Assembly: GCF_004210375.1 (NCBI RefSeq)
Contig: NC_134834.1
Span: forward strand, 16,423,027 to 16,487,026
Reading direction: 5' to 3'
Length of the DNA stretch: 64,000 bases
Source of the DNA: Tachypleus tridentatus
Taxonomy: Eukaryota; Arthropoda; Merostomata; Xiphosura; Limulidae
Under the pieces are notes generated by a model. It worked only from the letters and a program-made list of their open reading frames with translations. It did not search any database and was not told the origin of the DNA. The position numbers and the translations under genes are program-made. Positions 1 to 11,176 of the stretch are shown piece after piece; within the stretch, counting starts at the first letter, position 1, and every line of letters starts with the position of its first letter.

Positions 1-306
1 TCATATGTTTAAATTAGATTCCGTTAGTTCTATACTTTACCATATCATATGTTTAAATTAGATTCTGTTAGTTCTATACTTTACTATATCATATGTTTAA
101 ATTAGATTCTGTTAGTTCTATACTTTACTATATCATATGTTTAAATTAAATTCCGTTAGTTCTATACTTTACCATATCATATGTTTAAATTAGATTATGT
201 TAGTTCTATACTTTAATATATCATATGTTTAAATTAAATTCCGTTAGTTCTATACTTTACCATATCATATGTTTAAATTAGATTCTGTTAGTTCTATACT
301 TTACCA
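1..306. repeat. 44-bp tandem satellite, about 7 copies
   Basis: A 44-bp unit beginning tcatatgtttaaatta repeats head to tail from the first base to about 306, with few substitutions between copies. The array is cut by the window edge, so its full length is unknown. It has no coding potential. Confidence 0.95.
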
Positions 307-570
307 CTTCGGCACTAATCCCTTCCAGTTTGGGACCGGTCGGTTTTTTGTTATTTTATAACTTTAGTGGCTGACTCAGTCAGCAGCCATAAAGGAAGAC
401 CATATTCGGATTTGAAGCGTCTTAACCGCTAGGGCGGTTACAAAAGAAATATATTCATAAATTAAATATTAAAAATATAGCTTACAATACTGCCCTTTCC
501 TAGATTGTTAAGTCCTCATAACAGAAATGAAACGGCACACTAAATTATCCCTTCACCATATTTTGGAAAG

Positions 571-846
571 TTTTTATTTTAGCTTTAATTTTGCGCAAAG
601 CTACACGAGTGCTATCTGCGCTAGCCGTCTCTAATTTAGCAGTGTAAGACTAGAGGGAAGGCAGCTAGTCATCACCACCCACTGCCAACTCTTGGGCTAC
701 TCTTTTACCAACAAATAGTGGGATTGACCGTCACTGTATAACGCCCACACAGATGAAAGGGCGAGCATGTTTGGTGTGACTGGGATTCGAACCCGCGACC
801 TTCGGATTACGAGTCGAGTACCTTAACCACCTGGCCATGCCGGGCC
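571..846 (-). mobile_element. tRNA-derived SINE, family A
   Basis: Read on the minus strand it starts ggcccggcatggccaggtgg (A-box-like) and carries ggttcgaatcc (B box), followed by a conserved body with the words gcccaagagttggc and actagctgccttccctc, and ends in gcgcaaaattaaagc. The tRNA-like anticodon loop reads ctcgtaa, suggesting a tRNA-Thr (CGT) ancestor. Many relatives occur in this window. It is a SINE and not a tRNA gene, because the tRNA-like head continues directly into the SINE body. Confidence 0.9.
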
Positions 847-1297
847 TGGTTTTCTTTATCGGGAGTCGTGATATAGGAATGGGATAACCTTTTGCCCCCT
901 ATTACGCTGTCCTGTCACAGGGGGAGTTCTCTAGGTAAGTGTCTGAATGAATTCACTGGTGGTTCTCTCTTGAGAGATCCCCTGGTCTCGACAGCAGCCC
1001 AAGGCTCATCAGTAGGTTGGATTTCTACAAGCAATTACTTTTCTGCAACATCTCAGTTGGCCAATCCTCCAACGTACTTTTAAAGACAATCACATTGATT
1101 AATCTTTGGCTTGGACTGCCTGTCCTTGTGAATTCCGCAAACCGCATTATCGATTATTCTAAGTGTAAGATATGGCCCTTCCCAGCACCTGCTCAATTTT
1201 AAAGTTCGTTCTCTGTTATGGTAGACTCTGTTCAGTTATACCATGTTACTTTGACGAAAACCAGCCTTATCACTATCAATGTCGTAGCAACTATTTT
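847..1297. other. Unassigned spacer between two SINEs
   Basis: Short open stretches exist here on the + strand (892-1083, 1017-1202) but none resembles a protein family I recognise, and they overlap in different frames. This may be a fragment of an old mobile element. Confidence 0.4.
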
Positions 1298-1577
1298 GGC
1301 CCGGCATAGCCAGGTGATTAAGACACTCGACTCTAAATCCGAGGATCGTGGGTTCGAATCCCCGTCGAACCAAACATGCTCACCCTTTCAGCCGTGGGGA
1401 CGTTATAATGTAATAGTCAATCCCACTTTTCTTTGGTAAAAGAGAAGCCCAAGAGTTGGCGGTGGGTGGTGATGACTAGCTGCCTTCCCTCTAGTCTTGC
1501 ACTCCTAAATTAGGGACGGCTAGAGCAGATAGTCCTCGTGTAGCTTTGCGCCAAATTCAAAAACAAAAACAACAAAC
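1298..1577 (+). mobile_element. tRNA-derived SINE, family A
   Basis: Full-length family A copy: ggcccggcatagccaggtga head, ggttcgaatccccg B box, then the common body with gcccaagagttggcggtggg and a tail of aaattcaaaaacaaaaacaac. The A box is slightly diverged. Confidence 0.9.
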
Positions 1578-1599
1578 AATCGATTTTATAACTATCTGA

Positions 1600-2550
1600 A
1601 TAACTTCATGTATAACATTGGTGGTGTCTTTTGTCTCTACATACGCTTTATTTGTAAGACTCTTGCTAAGTAACCCATCTTCTGATCCAAGTCTGATGAT
1701 GCTAAGTTATCTTCTAAAGATCATTGATGATGGTATATTGTCTGCATCTGCATGAGATGCTGTCAAATAACTCGTAAGTAGCAGAAAAACATCTCGATTT
1801 CTTGATGTTCATCCACATTGGTAGTTAATTTATTTTTAAAATGTATAGTTGTCTCTCTGTCATATCACTGGAAGATCATTGAGGGGCTGCTGCCTGGTCA
1901 TTTTGATTCCAAGGATATGATACATTCGGAACTCCTTCCCTGACCTGAGTGAAGTTCCACATGTACCCTAATTCTTGGAACAAACTCAATGACAAGTTTC
2001 CTAGCAATAGTTTGTTCTTTCTAGTAAGGAATATTTCTGCTTCTAGCTATGTGATGAAATAGCTTATCATAACCACCATGTATTTAATCTCACCGTTAGT
2101 CCATAGCAGAGAACCAAACACCTGGACAGCAGCTCTCTCAAGTGGCGTTCTAACACATTACTGCTGTAGGTGCCCATGCTGTTTCTCTTGTGAATGTTTT
2201 TGTTCACAGCATACACTTGCATCAACTAACACCCAACTCAATGGAAGAATCCTCTCACGCATTATAATGTCTTCATAATATCCAAATACCCAGTTCTTTG
2301 AAGGTTATGAAAATGTTTTTGAGTCTAGAGACTGTGGAAGTACCGACAGTAGTTGTTGTTTCTGTTCACTGGTGTCTTCCCATTTCTGACGTAACACTTC
2401 TTATAAATATAATGAGTCCCATGCACAATACGTTTTTGTGTTGGGGTGGTATGGGGTAGCTATCTGCAACAAAGATTTTTTTTCTACAATGTTTTTGATC
2501 CACTTAATAACTGGTTCCAAATTTGTATCTTCTGTCTTGGCATGTTTCAG
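1600..2550 (-). mobile_element. Decayed Ty3/gypsy-like retrotransposon pol (integrase region)
   Basis: On the minus strand, several frames broken by stops and frameshifts resemble the integrase part of a gypsy-type pol polyprotein. Around 2050-2200 there is a stretch reading about TPLERAAVQVFGSL. Near 1960 comes ELHSGQGR-like coding, corresponding to the integrase core, then a segment with LGIKMT near 1910. Further downstream a DEHQ-containing segment near 1810 leads into the C-terminal part. No LTRs, protease or reverse transcriptase were found beside it. It is an inactive fossil fragment. Recognition is by eye from scattered motifs, so boundaries are rough. Confidence 0.6.
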
Positions 2551-2639
2551 TTGAGTTTTGGATCACACTAGTTCCTCATTATCACTTGTGGATATCAGAC
2601 TTTGGATCATACTCTGTACCATTAGGCTGGTCATCCTTA

Positions 2640-2756
2640 CTATCTCATTATCACCCAATGACTCAGTTATGACGTCAGAGTCGAGTTTCGATACCTGTGG
2701 TAGACAGAGCATAGATAACCCATTGTACAGTTTGGTCATTAACAACCAAAACTAAA
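2640..2756 (+). mobile_element. Second SINE family (family B) fragment
   Basis: Contains gagtttcgatacctgtggta followed by gacagagcatagataaccca and a tail with cattaacaaccaaaac. The same order (B-box-like word, then a 'gcagagcacagataacc' block) recurs at 2916-3050, 34286-34375, 35505-35602 and 47185-47288, so it looks like a second tRNA-derived SINE family. Confidence 0.55.
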
Positions 2757-2915
2757 ACCAAGCTATCTCATGGTTCCCTCTTTTTACAGTGTTCATTAAC
2801 ACATGGTCTTCATGATAAGACATTAACATTCTCACGTTTCCATCCAGGACAATAACAAAGATGTATTATAGCAACTTGGTTTCAGCAGCCATCTTCCTAA
2901 CTGGCTTTCTGGATT

Positions 2916-3050
2916 GTTTGTTTGTCTGTTTGGAATTAAACACAAACCTACACAATGGGCTATTTCTGGTCTGCCCACTCCAGGCATCGAAACCCGGTTT
3001 ATGGCACTGTAAGTTCGGAGAAATGCTGCTGTGCCACTGGGGGATTTCTG
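2916..3050 (-). mobile_element. SINE family B copy
   Basis: On the minus strand: cccccagtggcacagcagca head, gggtttcgatgcctggagtg B-box-like region, then gggcagaccagaaatagccc and a tail made of ttccaaacagacaaacaaac. The clear tRNA-like head plus the A-rich tail support a SINE. Confidence 0.7.
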
Positions 3051-3059
3051 GATTGCAAA

Positions 3060-4961
3060 AAATCAATGCTTTATGATGTGGTTGTAGTGTTAATTTATAT
3101 GTATATATATACAGGTTATAATGAAAATGACTAACAACAACACTTAACTTTTTTCATTGTACCTTATATTTTTTCTTTCCCTCACTGTAGCAGCCAATCA
3201 CAGGTTGTTTTTCATGCTGTACTTGCGATAACTACTGCAGAATGGTTAACATCTGTATGTTAGCATATTGTGGTTAACTCTTTCTACTCTTTGTTAAACC
3301 ATTGTTTACAATCAGCAGTACAATAAAAGTTATTTGTTTTCACAAGTGGATGTTCTTTGTCAGAAAACGATTTTACAAATCGACAATAGTTTGAATACAG
3401 TGCAAGAAATCACGTCACCTCTTGCAAGTAATTTGCTGTTGGCCAAATCTGGACATATTCAGTCCTCGGTCTTCAGGTAGTTCTTCTGTCATTAGTGTGT
3501 CCCATGTTAATTTTTGGCAGTAAAATTTAGCTCAAGATTAACTTTCCTCAACAAATACAAAACTTTCCTGACTTAATACTTAATATTGTCAAATACCTTC
3601 TCATGATTAATTATATCTTGCAAGTAGAGAAATACAATGTTTAAAAGTCGTTCAAAGAGGGCACACTCCACCAGTCATTGAAATGCCTTTTACAACAAAT
3701 TACCACAATCAATTTCCTGCAGTAAAGGCTGTCTTCTCCATATTCGCCTCTTTGACCTAAACTTGTCAACATCTACTGTTAAGATAAAAAAGCAGAAAAA
3801 TATTTTGATCCAGATAAAGCACCGAAAGTAAAGTCAGTCTTTGACAGTGGGTAAGAATCCTCTTTTGTTACTTCTTTTACTTTCTGACGATTCGTGCAAA
3901 ACCTTGTGGATCCACATTTCTTCATAAATGATGCCCAAGGTCTAATAATTGGTTCTATTTTATTTTTTCAATATTCCTTCATGGCTTTTATTTCTTTAAA
4001 AAAACTCAGCCTGTTTTGCAAAATGAAATCGTCTCAAGTAGCAATATTAATAAATATTTTATTACAGCTCTTGTGACGTAGTGAGCTGTCCTTAAAGGAG
4101 AATTTGATATCAAACTTCCAACACCTTGCTCCAAAGGTGACCACTTCTGATGTTATGTGATGTAGGAGTACTAATAGTACAACCTCAAATTTTCCAATGT
4201 TCCATTCAGCCTTGACTCGAATTTTGTGGATTGTTGTATTCATAACTTTACGTAATTTACTGCTACTGCTTATAATAAAAGTTGTAGACCAGATTACAGT
4301 ACTTGCTCGAATGTTTTTACCAACTTGGATTATGCGTTTGATCTCTCTTCTGTACATGGTTGGGCTCTTTTCACATTGTTACATTTAACATCACTAGTTT
4401 GTAAAACTAGTAAAATTTGTAAAACCCTAGCCTATCTTTCAATGTCTACTCTTCAAATGAAGCTGATTTTTGGTTTTCCCTCCAAATAATGCTACGTCAT
4501 ATAATTGATGAGATCCGCGTTTATGAACACTGCTTCGAAAGTAACTAAAATTTAACTTTGTGGTTAAGATCACAGAATAATATACAGAACGTTCCATGTT
4601 TGCTCCCCCTCAAGGAATTCTGTTTGTTTTTTCGAGTGAATTCTCCTTATTTTAAAAACATGAATAAATTGTTTAATGTAAATTATATAAATGTCGCACT
4701 AGATGTATTTCCTGGTTTGTTTTGTTTAGGAATGTCTAATGTAAATAGAGTGTTCCAAAACGTCAATGCATTTATACTAGAAAACACGACAGAAAAAGAT
4801 AAAGAAATTCGTTGTTATTTTACTTTGACAGTTTCTTTCTTTCACTATACGACGAATATTGAATATCGATATTGTTTTTGTTGTGTTTTTTTCACTTTTA
4901 ACTTAAGACTATTTCAAACTGAGCATCAAAAGTGAAACGATGCTTCTTGTTGGGGTAGTTT
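3060..4961. other. Intergenic stretch without recognised gene
   Basis: AT-rich sequence with scattered open frames (minus 4034-4357, plus 4558-4935). Neither shows a family signature, a repeat of a known domain or a consistent splice pattern. I see no gene I can support. Confidence 0.5.
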
Positions 4962-5219
4962 AGGTTTGTTTGTTTAGTTTGAACTTCGCGAAAAGCTACT
5001 CGAGGGCTATCTGTGCTAGCCGTTCCTAATTTAGCAGTGTAAGACTAAAGGGAAGGCAGCTAGTCATCACCACCCATCGCCAACTCTTGGACTACTCTTT
5101 TACCAACGAATAGTGGGATTGGCCGTAACATTATAACGCCCCCACGGCTGAAAGAGCGAGCATGTTTGGTGTAATGGGGATTCGAACCCGCGACCCTCGG
5201 ATTACGAGTTGAGTGCCTG
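4962..5219 (-). mobile_element. SINE family A, 5'-truncated
   Basis: Minus-strand copy from the tail (tgtttagtttgaacttcgcg on the plus strand) through the body to the tRNA-like head, ending at gattacgagttgagtgcct. The last ~30 bases of the head, including the A box, are missing. Confidence 0.88.
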
Positions 5220-5420
5220 TGTAGTTTAGGAGCACTAATAAATAGCCCGAAACAAAACTGCCCTCAATAAACACCTTTCAGATAAAGCCATGCCATTAAA
5301 GTATAGTGCAAAACCTTCTCTTGTTAGATTTATTGATATCTGCTTACCCAGCTCCATGTTATCTATTACTAAAGTAGAAAATGTACTTTTAATTAGACTT
5401 TTCACTTGGTCTACAACGGT

Positions 5421-5472
5421 TTGTTTGGTTTGTTTTGAATTTCGCGCGAGGCTACACGAGGTTTATCTGCGC
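5421..5472 (-). mobile_element. SINE family A, 3' end fragment
   Basis: Only the tail and last part of the body are present (ttgaatttcgcgcgaggcta then cacgaggtttatctgcgc on the plus strand). Confidence 0.6.
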
Positions 5473-6040
5473 ATGTACAATGGAATACAACACATCATGT
5501 TGTGCTATAAATATCAGGATACGTGCTACCGCTTGAAGTACTTTTTATCTTCACGACTTTCACGTGTACCTGGCGTAAAATTCATCACACTTCTTAATTT
5601 GTCTTGCTTTTCCAAATATGCTTCTCTATTACTGAGACGTTTAGGCCTGAATACATGTTTTAATAAGGTCACTTTTGCACCCACGAACAACCAAAGTTTT
5701 ACAGAAAGCGGAAAACGCAGTCTCATTAGGCCTGATGTTTAGGCCTAATTTCTTCTTGATGCATGTGTTTAAATCAGGTTTTGAAAACTTCTTTTTGTCC
5801 CACGAATTTTTATCAGATTGAGTATCTTTTGTCTCTTTTTTTTTTTTCACTCTGTTTCCTAAAGATGAGACTTCAGTTATGAGAATTTACCAGAAATGAA
5901 AATTAAATATTTTTATATCAATTTCTCAAACAATTCATTAAAAGTTTTAATTTACTACTAATTTAATGTTTTAGTTTTATTGGTCAGCGCAAACTTTTCA
6001 CAAATACTTGTTACAAAGAAGCATAAACTATGATAAGTAA

Positions 6041-6063
6041 ACAGACACACACACACACACACA
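6041..6063. repeat. (AC)n microsatellite
   Basis: A run of alternating ac dinucleotides, about 11 repeats. Confidence 0.9.
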
Positions 6064-6202
6064 AAACTATTTTGTTACCAGACACAAAAGATGAATGTTA
6101 ACAACGACGGGAGTGTCTCGTGCATTACTTTAAACATGCCTGTTGTAATGGTAGTCACTCAGAAACGCCAATCCATAATTTATGCCCCCCCCCCAAAAAA
6201 AT

Positions 6203-6478
6203 GGCCCGACACGGCTAGATGGTTAAGGCACTCGACTCATAATCTGAAGGTCGCGGATTTGAATACCCGTCACATCAAACATGCTCGCCCTTTCAGCCGT
6301 GTGGGTTTTATAAAGTTACGATCAATCCCACTATTCATTGGTAAAAGAGTAGCCCAAGAGTTGGCGATGGGTGGTGGTGACTAGCTGCCTTCCCTCTAGT
6401 CTAACACTGCTAAATTAAGGACGGCTAGCACAGATAGCTCTCGTGTTGCTTTGCGCGAAATTCAAAACAAGCCAAACC
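6203..6478 (+). mobile_element. tRNA-derived SINE, family A
   Basis: Full-length copy: ggcccgacacggctagatgg head, a B box degraded to ggatttgaatacccg, then the standard body and a cgcgaaattcaaaacaagcc tail. It is preceded by an 8-9 base C run. Confidence 0.88.
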
Positions 6479-9400
6479 AATTATGCAAAAAAAAGGTAAA
6501 CCAGTCGAAAGATAAGAAATGATTTATTTCTGCCGCCTTTTTCCCACCATGAGAGATGCCGAAATTTCCAGAAATAAACACATAAAATATGTATTTTTTT
6601 AATAATAGTTTTAATGTCCGGCCAATTCATGGAATACTTCAGTTTAAACTAAACTTTCTACATAGTCTGTTTGACAAAAGCTCCTATCGGGACGCCATTT
6701 GTAATTGTTGTGATTGAAGTTTTTGTTTTATTGTTATTTTTACGATTACTTTACTTTATGAATGTTTCTCTTTTATCTTTTTCTTTGTTATGAGTGTGTC
6801 GTCCTGATACGGAGTTCTTCACCCGTGTTTTTCTTTGTTTGTTTGTTTTTTGGATACGCATTCTTGGCTACAGATGGCTGTCGTTCGACATTTTGGCGAT
6901 GGAACTGATAATATGGCTTTCCTAACTTCTGAACCGGGAAATTATCAGTATGATTTTTGACTGGACCTTGTTATAATCAGTGGTACGAAAATATTTGATA
7001 CTGGTTTGAATGCAGGTGTAGAAGTGCAGGTTAAAATCTACACGACATCGTTTCGTTTTACCCTCGAACCAGCTTCTGTCACCGAATTTACGTAAACAGT
7101 AATTGCGTTATCTCGTAGACTTAAAAATTACGTGATTCAACCACAGAGGAATTTTTGTTAACTCTTTTAGTTTTAAAAAGATATGGATCCCTATTTGATA
7201 TTGAGGACAGTTTACAGTGAAAATGTAGTTTTATTTACTTAAAAATACAACAACATTTTCACTGCAAAACTGTTCACAATATTAAAGTTTTAATTAACGT
7301 GATAGTTCTTTTGAAAGTCTGGGAAAAGCTAGTTTATTTGAGAAACGCACGAATACAAACTCAGCCGTTTTACAAACATTTCGTATCACTTGTAAACCTT
7401 TAGTTATAGAGAAACAAATCACGAATAGCTGTTCTAAATTGTTTGTAATTATAATAAACATGACGTTTTAAATAAAAGCTCTCTGCATTGTATTAATTTT
7501 GAACTGCAAAAACAACCATCTAACTTAGAATTAATAAGTCTTCTAGAAATAGTTCTCACAATTATTACCCAAAAAATTCTATATAACAGATATAAACTCA
7601 ACCTTACACTTTAAATTTTTTTTTAAAAAATGTATGTACTTATTTTTTATTATAAAATTCCATGTTATTTATTTCCACTCACATACCGGAACGTTTACCT
7701 TTCGTTATAGGTCGCTAACGATATTGTCTTTCGCATATCGTTACGCAATTACGCTTAGCCTGCATTGAGTTCTCGTTTGTACGTTGTTACATAATTATTC
7801 TCGCCTTGTTTAAAAACGTTTTTCTTTGGCACTCGTGTTTATTTTGTTATATGATATTATCCCTTACTTAATTTATAATTTCATTCGAATTTTTCCGAAC
7901 ATTCAAAGCGTTTATTATAAATATTATAATAAAAAAAATAACAAAACTCTAACTCGACTGGGATACTAACTCGAAAGTTCAAGATAACAGTCTAACGCTA
8001 TAATAATTGGACATTTTTTTTCTAATTGAATATTAACAAATAATTCGATTCTCTAATGTAACGTGTATGTTATTTTGTTTATTCCCAATATTTTGATATT
8101 TTTCTCTAAACATGATCATGATTATGTAATAATTTTTAAACTTATGAAAGAATCTGTACTCTACAGTGATTTAAAGTCGAGATTTGCGCTTTAGACAAAT
8201 CATTGAGCTAATTTTAACATCAACAACAATGAATCGCGTATTATCGACAACGGAGGTGTTACTCACAGAGATTAGCTTTTATTATATCGATAAAGAAAGA
8301 TATTTCTTCTTCTTTTTTTAAGTTTTCTTAGAAGCATTTCGTTTTTTCCTTTCTAGGTTAATTAATAACACGAGGAGGCTTTGATTATAGATGTTTAACA
8401 GTCCAAGTTAAAATGTGTTATAATATTGGTATTGTTAAGTCACTTAACACTATTGTATAGCTATATTTGTTACGAGGCATTATTGTTAGGCCCATTGAAC
8501 TTTTAAACTCTACCTTCTTAATCTAGAACACTATATATATATAACCCATTTGTTACAATAAAATTTGTTATGATGTATATCTATTTTACATTTCAAGTGA
8601 GATACAAGAACTGAGGCTAACAGAATTCCTGTTGAAGGAACTTAACCAAATTGAGTTTGGAGATTCATTGGGTCCTTACGGAGATACATGGAAACATATG
8701 GTTTCATATTTTGTGTTTTGTGGGCGTTTTATCCATTTTCTACAGTTACATATAAGGGAAGTAACTTTTTCATGCCCTAATATAACCTTTCATTAACCGT
8801 AAATATGGTTAACTTCCATCCGTTAAGGGCTGAGCTAGAGTACTGAATTTTGTCTTGTACACAAGAGAGAGCTATTAAAATAATTAAAAATGAATACTTC
8901 TATCTGTTAATAATATGGTTTTTGTCTGTTAATATCATCTTCCCTGCTGAAGATTTTTACCTTAGAAAAATCAATAAATGATTGTTCCTTGCATATATTC
9001 AAAAACATAAAATGGAAATTTTAAATGCTTCATCAAACAAGTAGAAATCTGTTTGACTTATGAATATATAAATGAAATAATTAGTGGTAAGAACGGCTCT
9101 TTTATGAGTGAGGTTTTCTCATAATGCCCTCTTGTGAGAATTATAAATACACCGTGATGTACGACTACGTCACGTTTTCGGAGTGCGTCATAATCATTTG
9201 TGGTTACTTTTCCGTATAAATAATGTTCCAGTGGTTACACCTACATATCGAGAATTGCATCTAGGGTACGTAAATATACAGGTGTCTTTTAAATGTTTTT
9301 GTATATAAACTGATATGTTTTTCTGTCGTCACAGAACATTTTAAAAATAACACGCGAATCTAGTGACAATAAATGTATGTGTAATGAGGCGCTTGGCGAA

Positions 9401-9762
9401 TGTAACATGTTAAAGAACGTATTAACAACTGATGCTACACCAACCTATTGGTGAAAGCAAAATAATATGCTATGATTTGTCAACCACACTGGTCATGCTG
9501 TATTTAATAGCAAGGAGATATTTCGATTAATACTAGGGTTTATTAAGTAGGTTGGGATTTTACAGCGATTTATCTTGAAATAAGTAAAGATTTTATAACG
9601 CAAGCGCTTTCGAAAGATGGACCTTCCTTCATTGGCAAACATGTATCATCAGTTTTCATGTTCAACAACGGTTAGGGTGTAAATTATATTTTAAGTATGA
9701 GTTAATAATACAATAATGATTATTCTATTTACTTATTATTTCTGTTATTTAATTGTTTGTTT
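6479..9762. other. AT-rich intergenic region
   Basis: About 3.3 kb with no long open frame, no repeated unit and no recognised mobile element. A short (ta)n tract lies near 8530. It may hold regulatory DNA for the downstream gene but nothing can be shown from sequence alone. Confidence 0.5.
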
Positions 9763-10291
9763 TTTTAATTTCGCGCAAAGCTACAGGAGGGTTTGTTTGT
9801 TTGTTTTGGAATTTCGCACAAAGCTACTCGAGGGCTATCTGTGCTAGCCGTCCCTAATTTAGCAGTGTAAGACTAGAGGGAAGGCAGCTAGTCATCACCA
9901 CCCACCGCCAACTCTTGGGCTACTCTTTTACCAACGAATAGTGGGATTGACCGTCACATTATAACGCCCCCACGGCTGGGAGGGCGAGCATGTTTGGCGC
10001 GACGCGGGCGCGAACCCGCGACCCTCGAATTACGAGTCGCACGCCTTACGCGCTTGGCCATGCCAGGCCACTACAGGAGGGCTATCTGCGCTAGCCGTCC
10101 ATAATTTAGCAGTGTAAGACTAGAGGGAAGGCAACTAGTCATCTCCACCGACCACGAATTCTTGGGCTACTTTTTTAACAACGAATAATGGGATTGGCCG
10201 TGAAAATTGTAACGCCCTCACGGTTGAAAATGGCGAGTATGTTTGGCGTCCATCAAATTACGAGTCGAGTATTTTAACCACGTGGCCACTG
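9763..10291 (-). mobile_element. SINE family A (outer copy), split by a second SINE
   Basis: The tail part is at 9763-9791 and the body plus head resumes at 10071-10291. The interruption is exactly one younger SINE. The 11-bp word ctacaggaggg is present on both sides (9781-9791 and 10071-10081), the target duplication of the second insertion. The outer copy is more diverged than the inner one, as expected for the older element. Confidence 0.9.
9792..10070 (-). mobile_element. SINE family A (inner copy), GC-rich-head subfamily
   Basis: Minus-strand element starting ggcctggcatggccaagcgc, with head text reading gtaaggcgtgcgactcgtaa and a B box changed to gggttcgcgcccgcg, followed by gcccagccgtggg-type body words. 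The head resembles the copy at 36048 (ggcctggc, cgtcgcactaaa), defining a subfamily separate from the ggcccggc copies. It is flanked by an 11-bp target site duplication. Confidence 0.93.
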
Positions 10292-10799
10292 TTATTTGAA
10301 TGAATTTCGTGATCACTCATCGGAGTTGGCGAACCATTAACTTAGTTTTCTTGTTTTCAGGGTCAACAAAACAACAACAACGACACATAATAGTAAAGGA
10401 TAGTGTGTTGTAACACTTCAACCCACTCTACGTCTAACCTATCGTGTATCAATGAGACCTTTTGCCCAATATAATTATACCATAACCGAATGAGATAGGT
10501 TCGACGATTAAACAGAAACAACCTTGTTAATCTATTTTTTGAGATGAAGATTTTTTGTGCTTTTTTAGATTAAATATTTACCTACCGATTTCAATTTCAC
10601 TTGGGAATAATACCTCATTTTTTACAAGCCGTATGTTAGCTTCTATGGATGATCACGTACAACATAATTTGATGGATTTAACGTGTGTCTACGTGGGTCA
10701 CGTTTTTAGTTCAAAATTTCATTTAACCACTATGTTTTCCTTCATCTTCTAATAGTCAATTCTATAAATCTTGTCGTGTTTTACTATATTTGAAGACAC

Positions 10800-11176
10800 A
10801 CACAACGAGTAAAGACAGAAAGCGCAGCTAGAAAATGCGCGACGCGACCACGAGTCCTTTCCATTTCCCATTGGCATGAAGGGCAACTTTGAAATTCCCC
10901 TCGGGCAGACAAGACGAGCTAAGGTGGAGAAACATCAACATTCCAATCTTTTGTTTATCCAGCTTTGATTGGTTCTAGTGCACCACGCGGCACTTTCTGT
11001 TGATTGGATAATCCAAGGCCTTGGTTGGCGCCCTGGTACACGAAGTCAAATTCTTTTTTGATGACGTCAGACAAATATAATTCCAATGTTGGTAAGCCAT
11101 GGAGAACATGGATAGTATGTTGTGTAGTGATGGTAAAACATTGCGTGGTTTTCAGTGATTTTTTTTTTCATAAAAT
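10800..11176 (+). promoter_or_regulatory. Putative promoter and 5' UTR of the WWC/kibra gene
   Basis: Compared with its AT-rich surroundings this stretch is noticeably richer in G and C. It holds inverted CCAAT boxes (gattgg at about 10965 and 11003), ccattggc near 10868, a full palindromic CRE tgacgtca at 11062-11069 and a TEAD-type cattcca at 10939-10945. No clear TATA box is seen. An in-frame TAA at 11171-11173 lies just before the start codon. The transcription start itself cannot be placed from sequence alone. Confidence 0.5.

Noticed and set aside
776-846. tRNA gene (tRNA-Thr-like head)
   Set aside because: The A and B boxes belong to the SINE head, which continues straight into the SINE body and recurs many times; no independent tRNA gene boundary is seen.
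4034-4357. 107-codon minus-strand open frame
   Set aside because: No recognisable family, flanking exons or promoter; possibly an old transposon piece, but nothing supports it.
5290-5742. 150-codon open frame
   Set aside because: It runs through a SINE tail fragment and shows no domain, splice pattern or composition typical of protein here.
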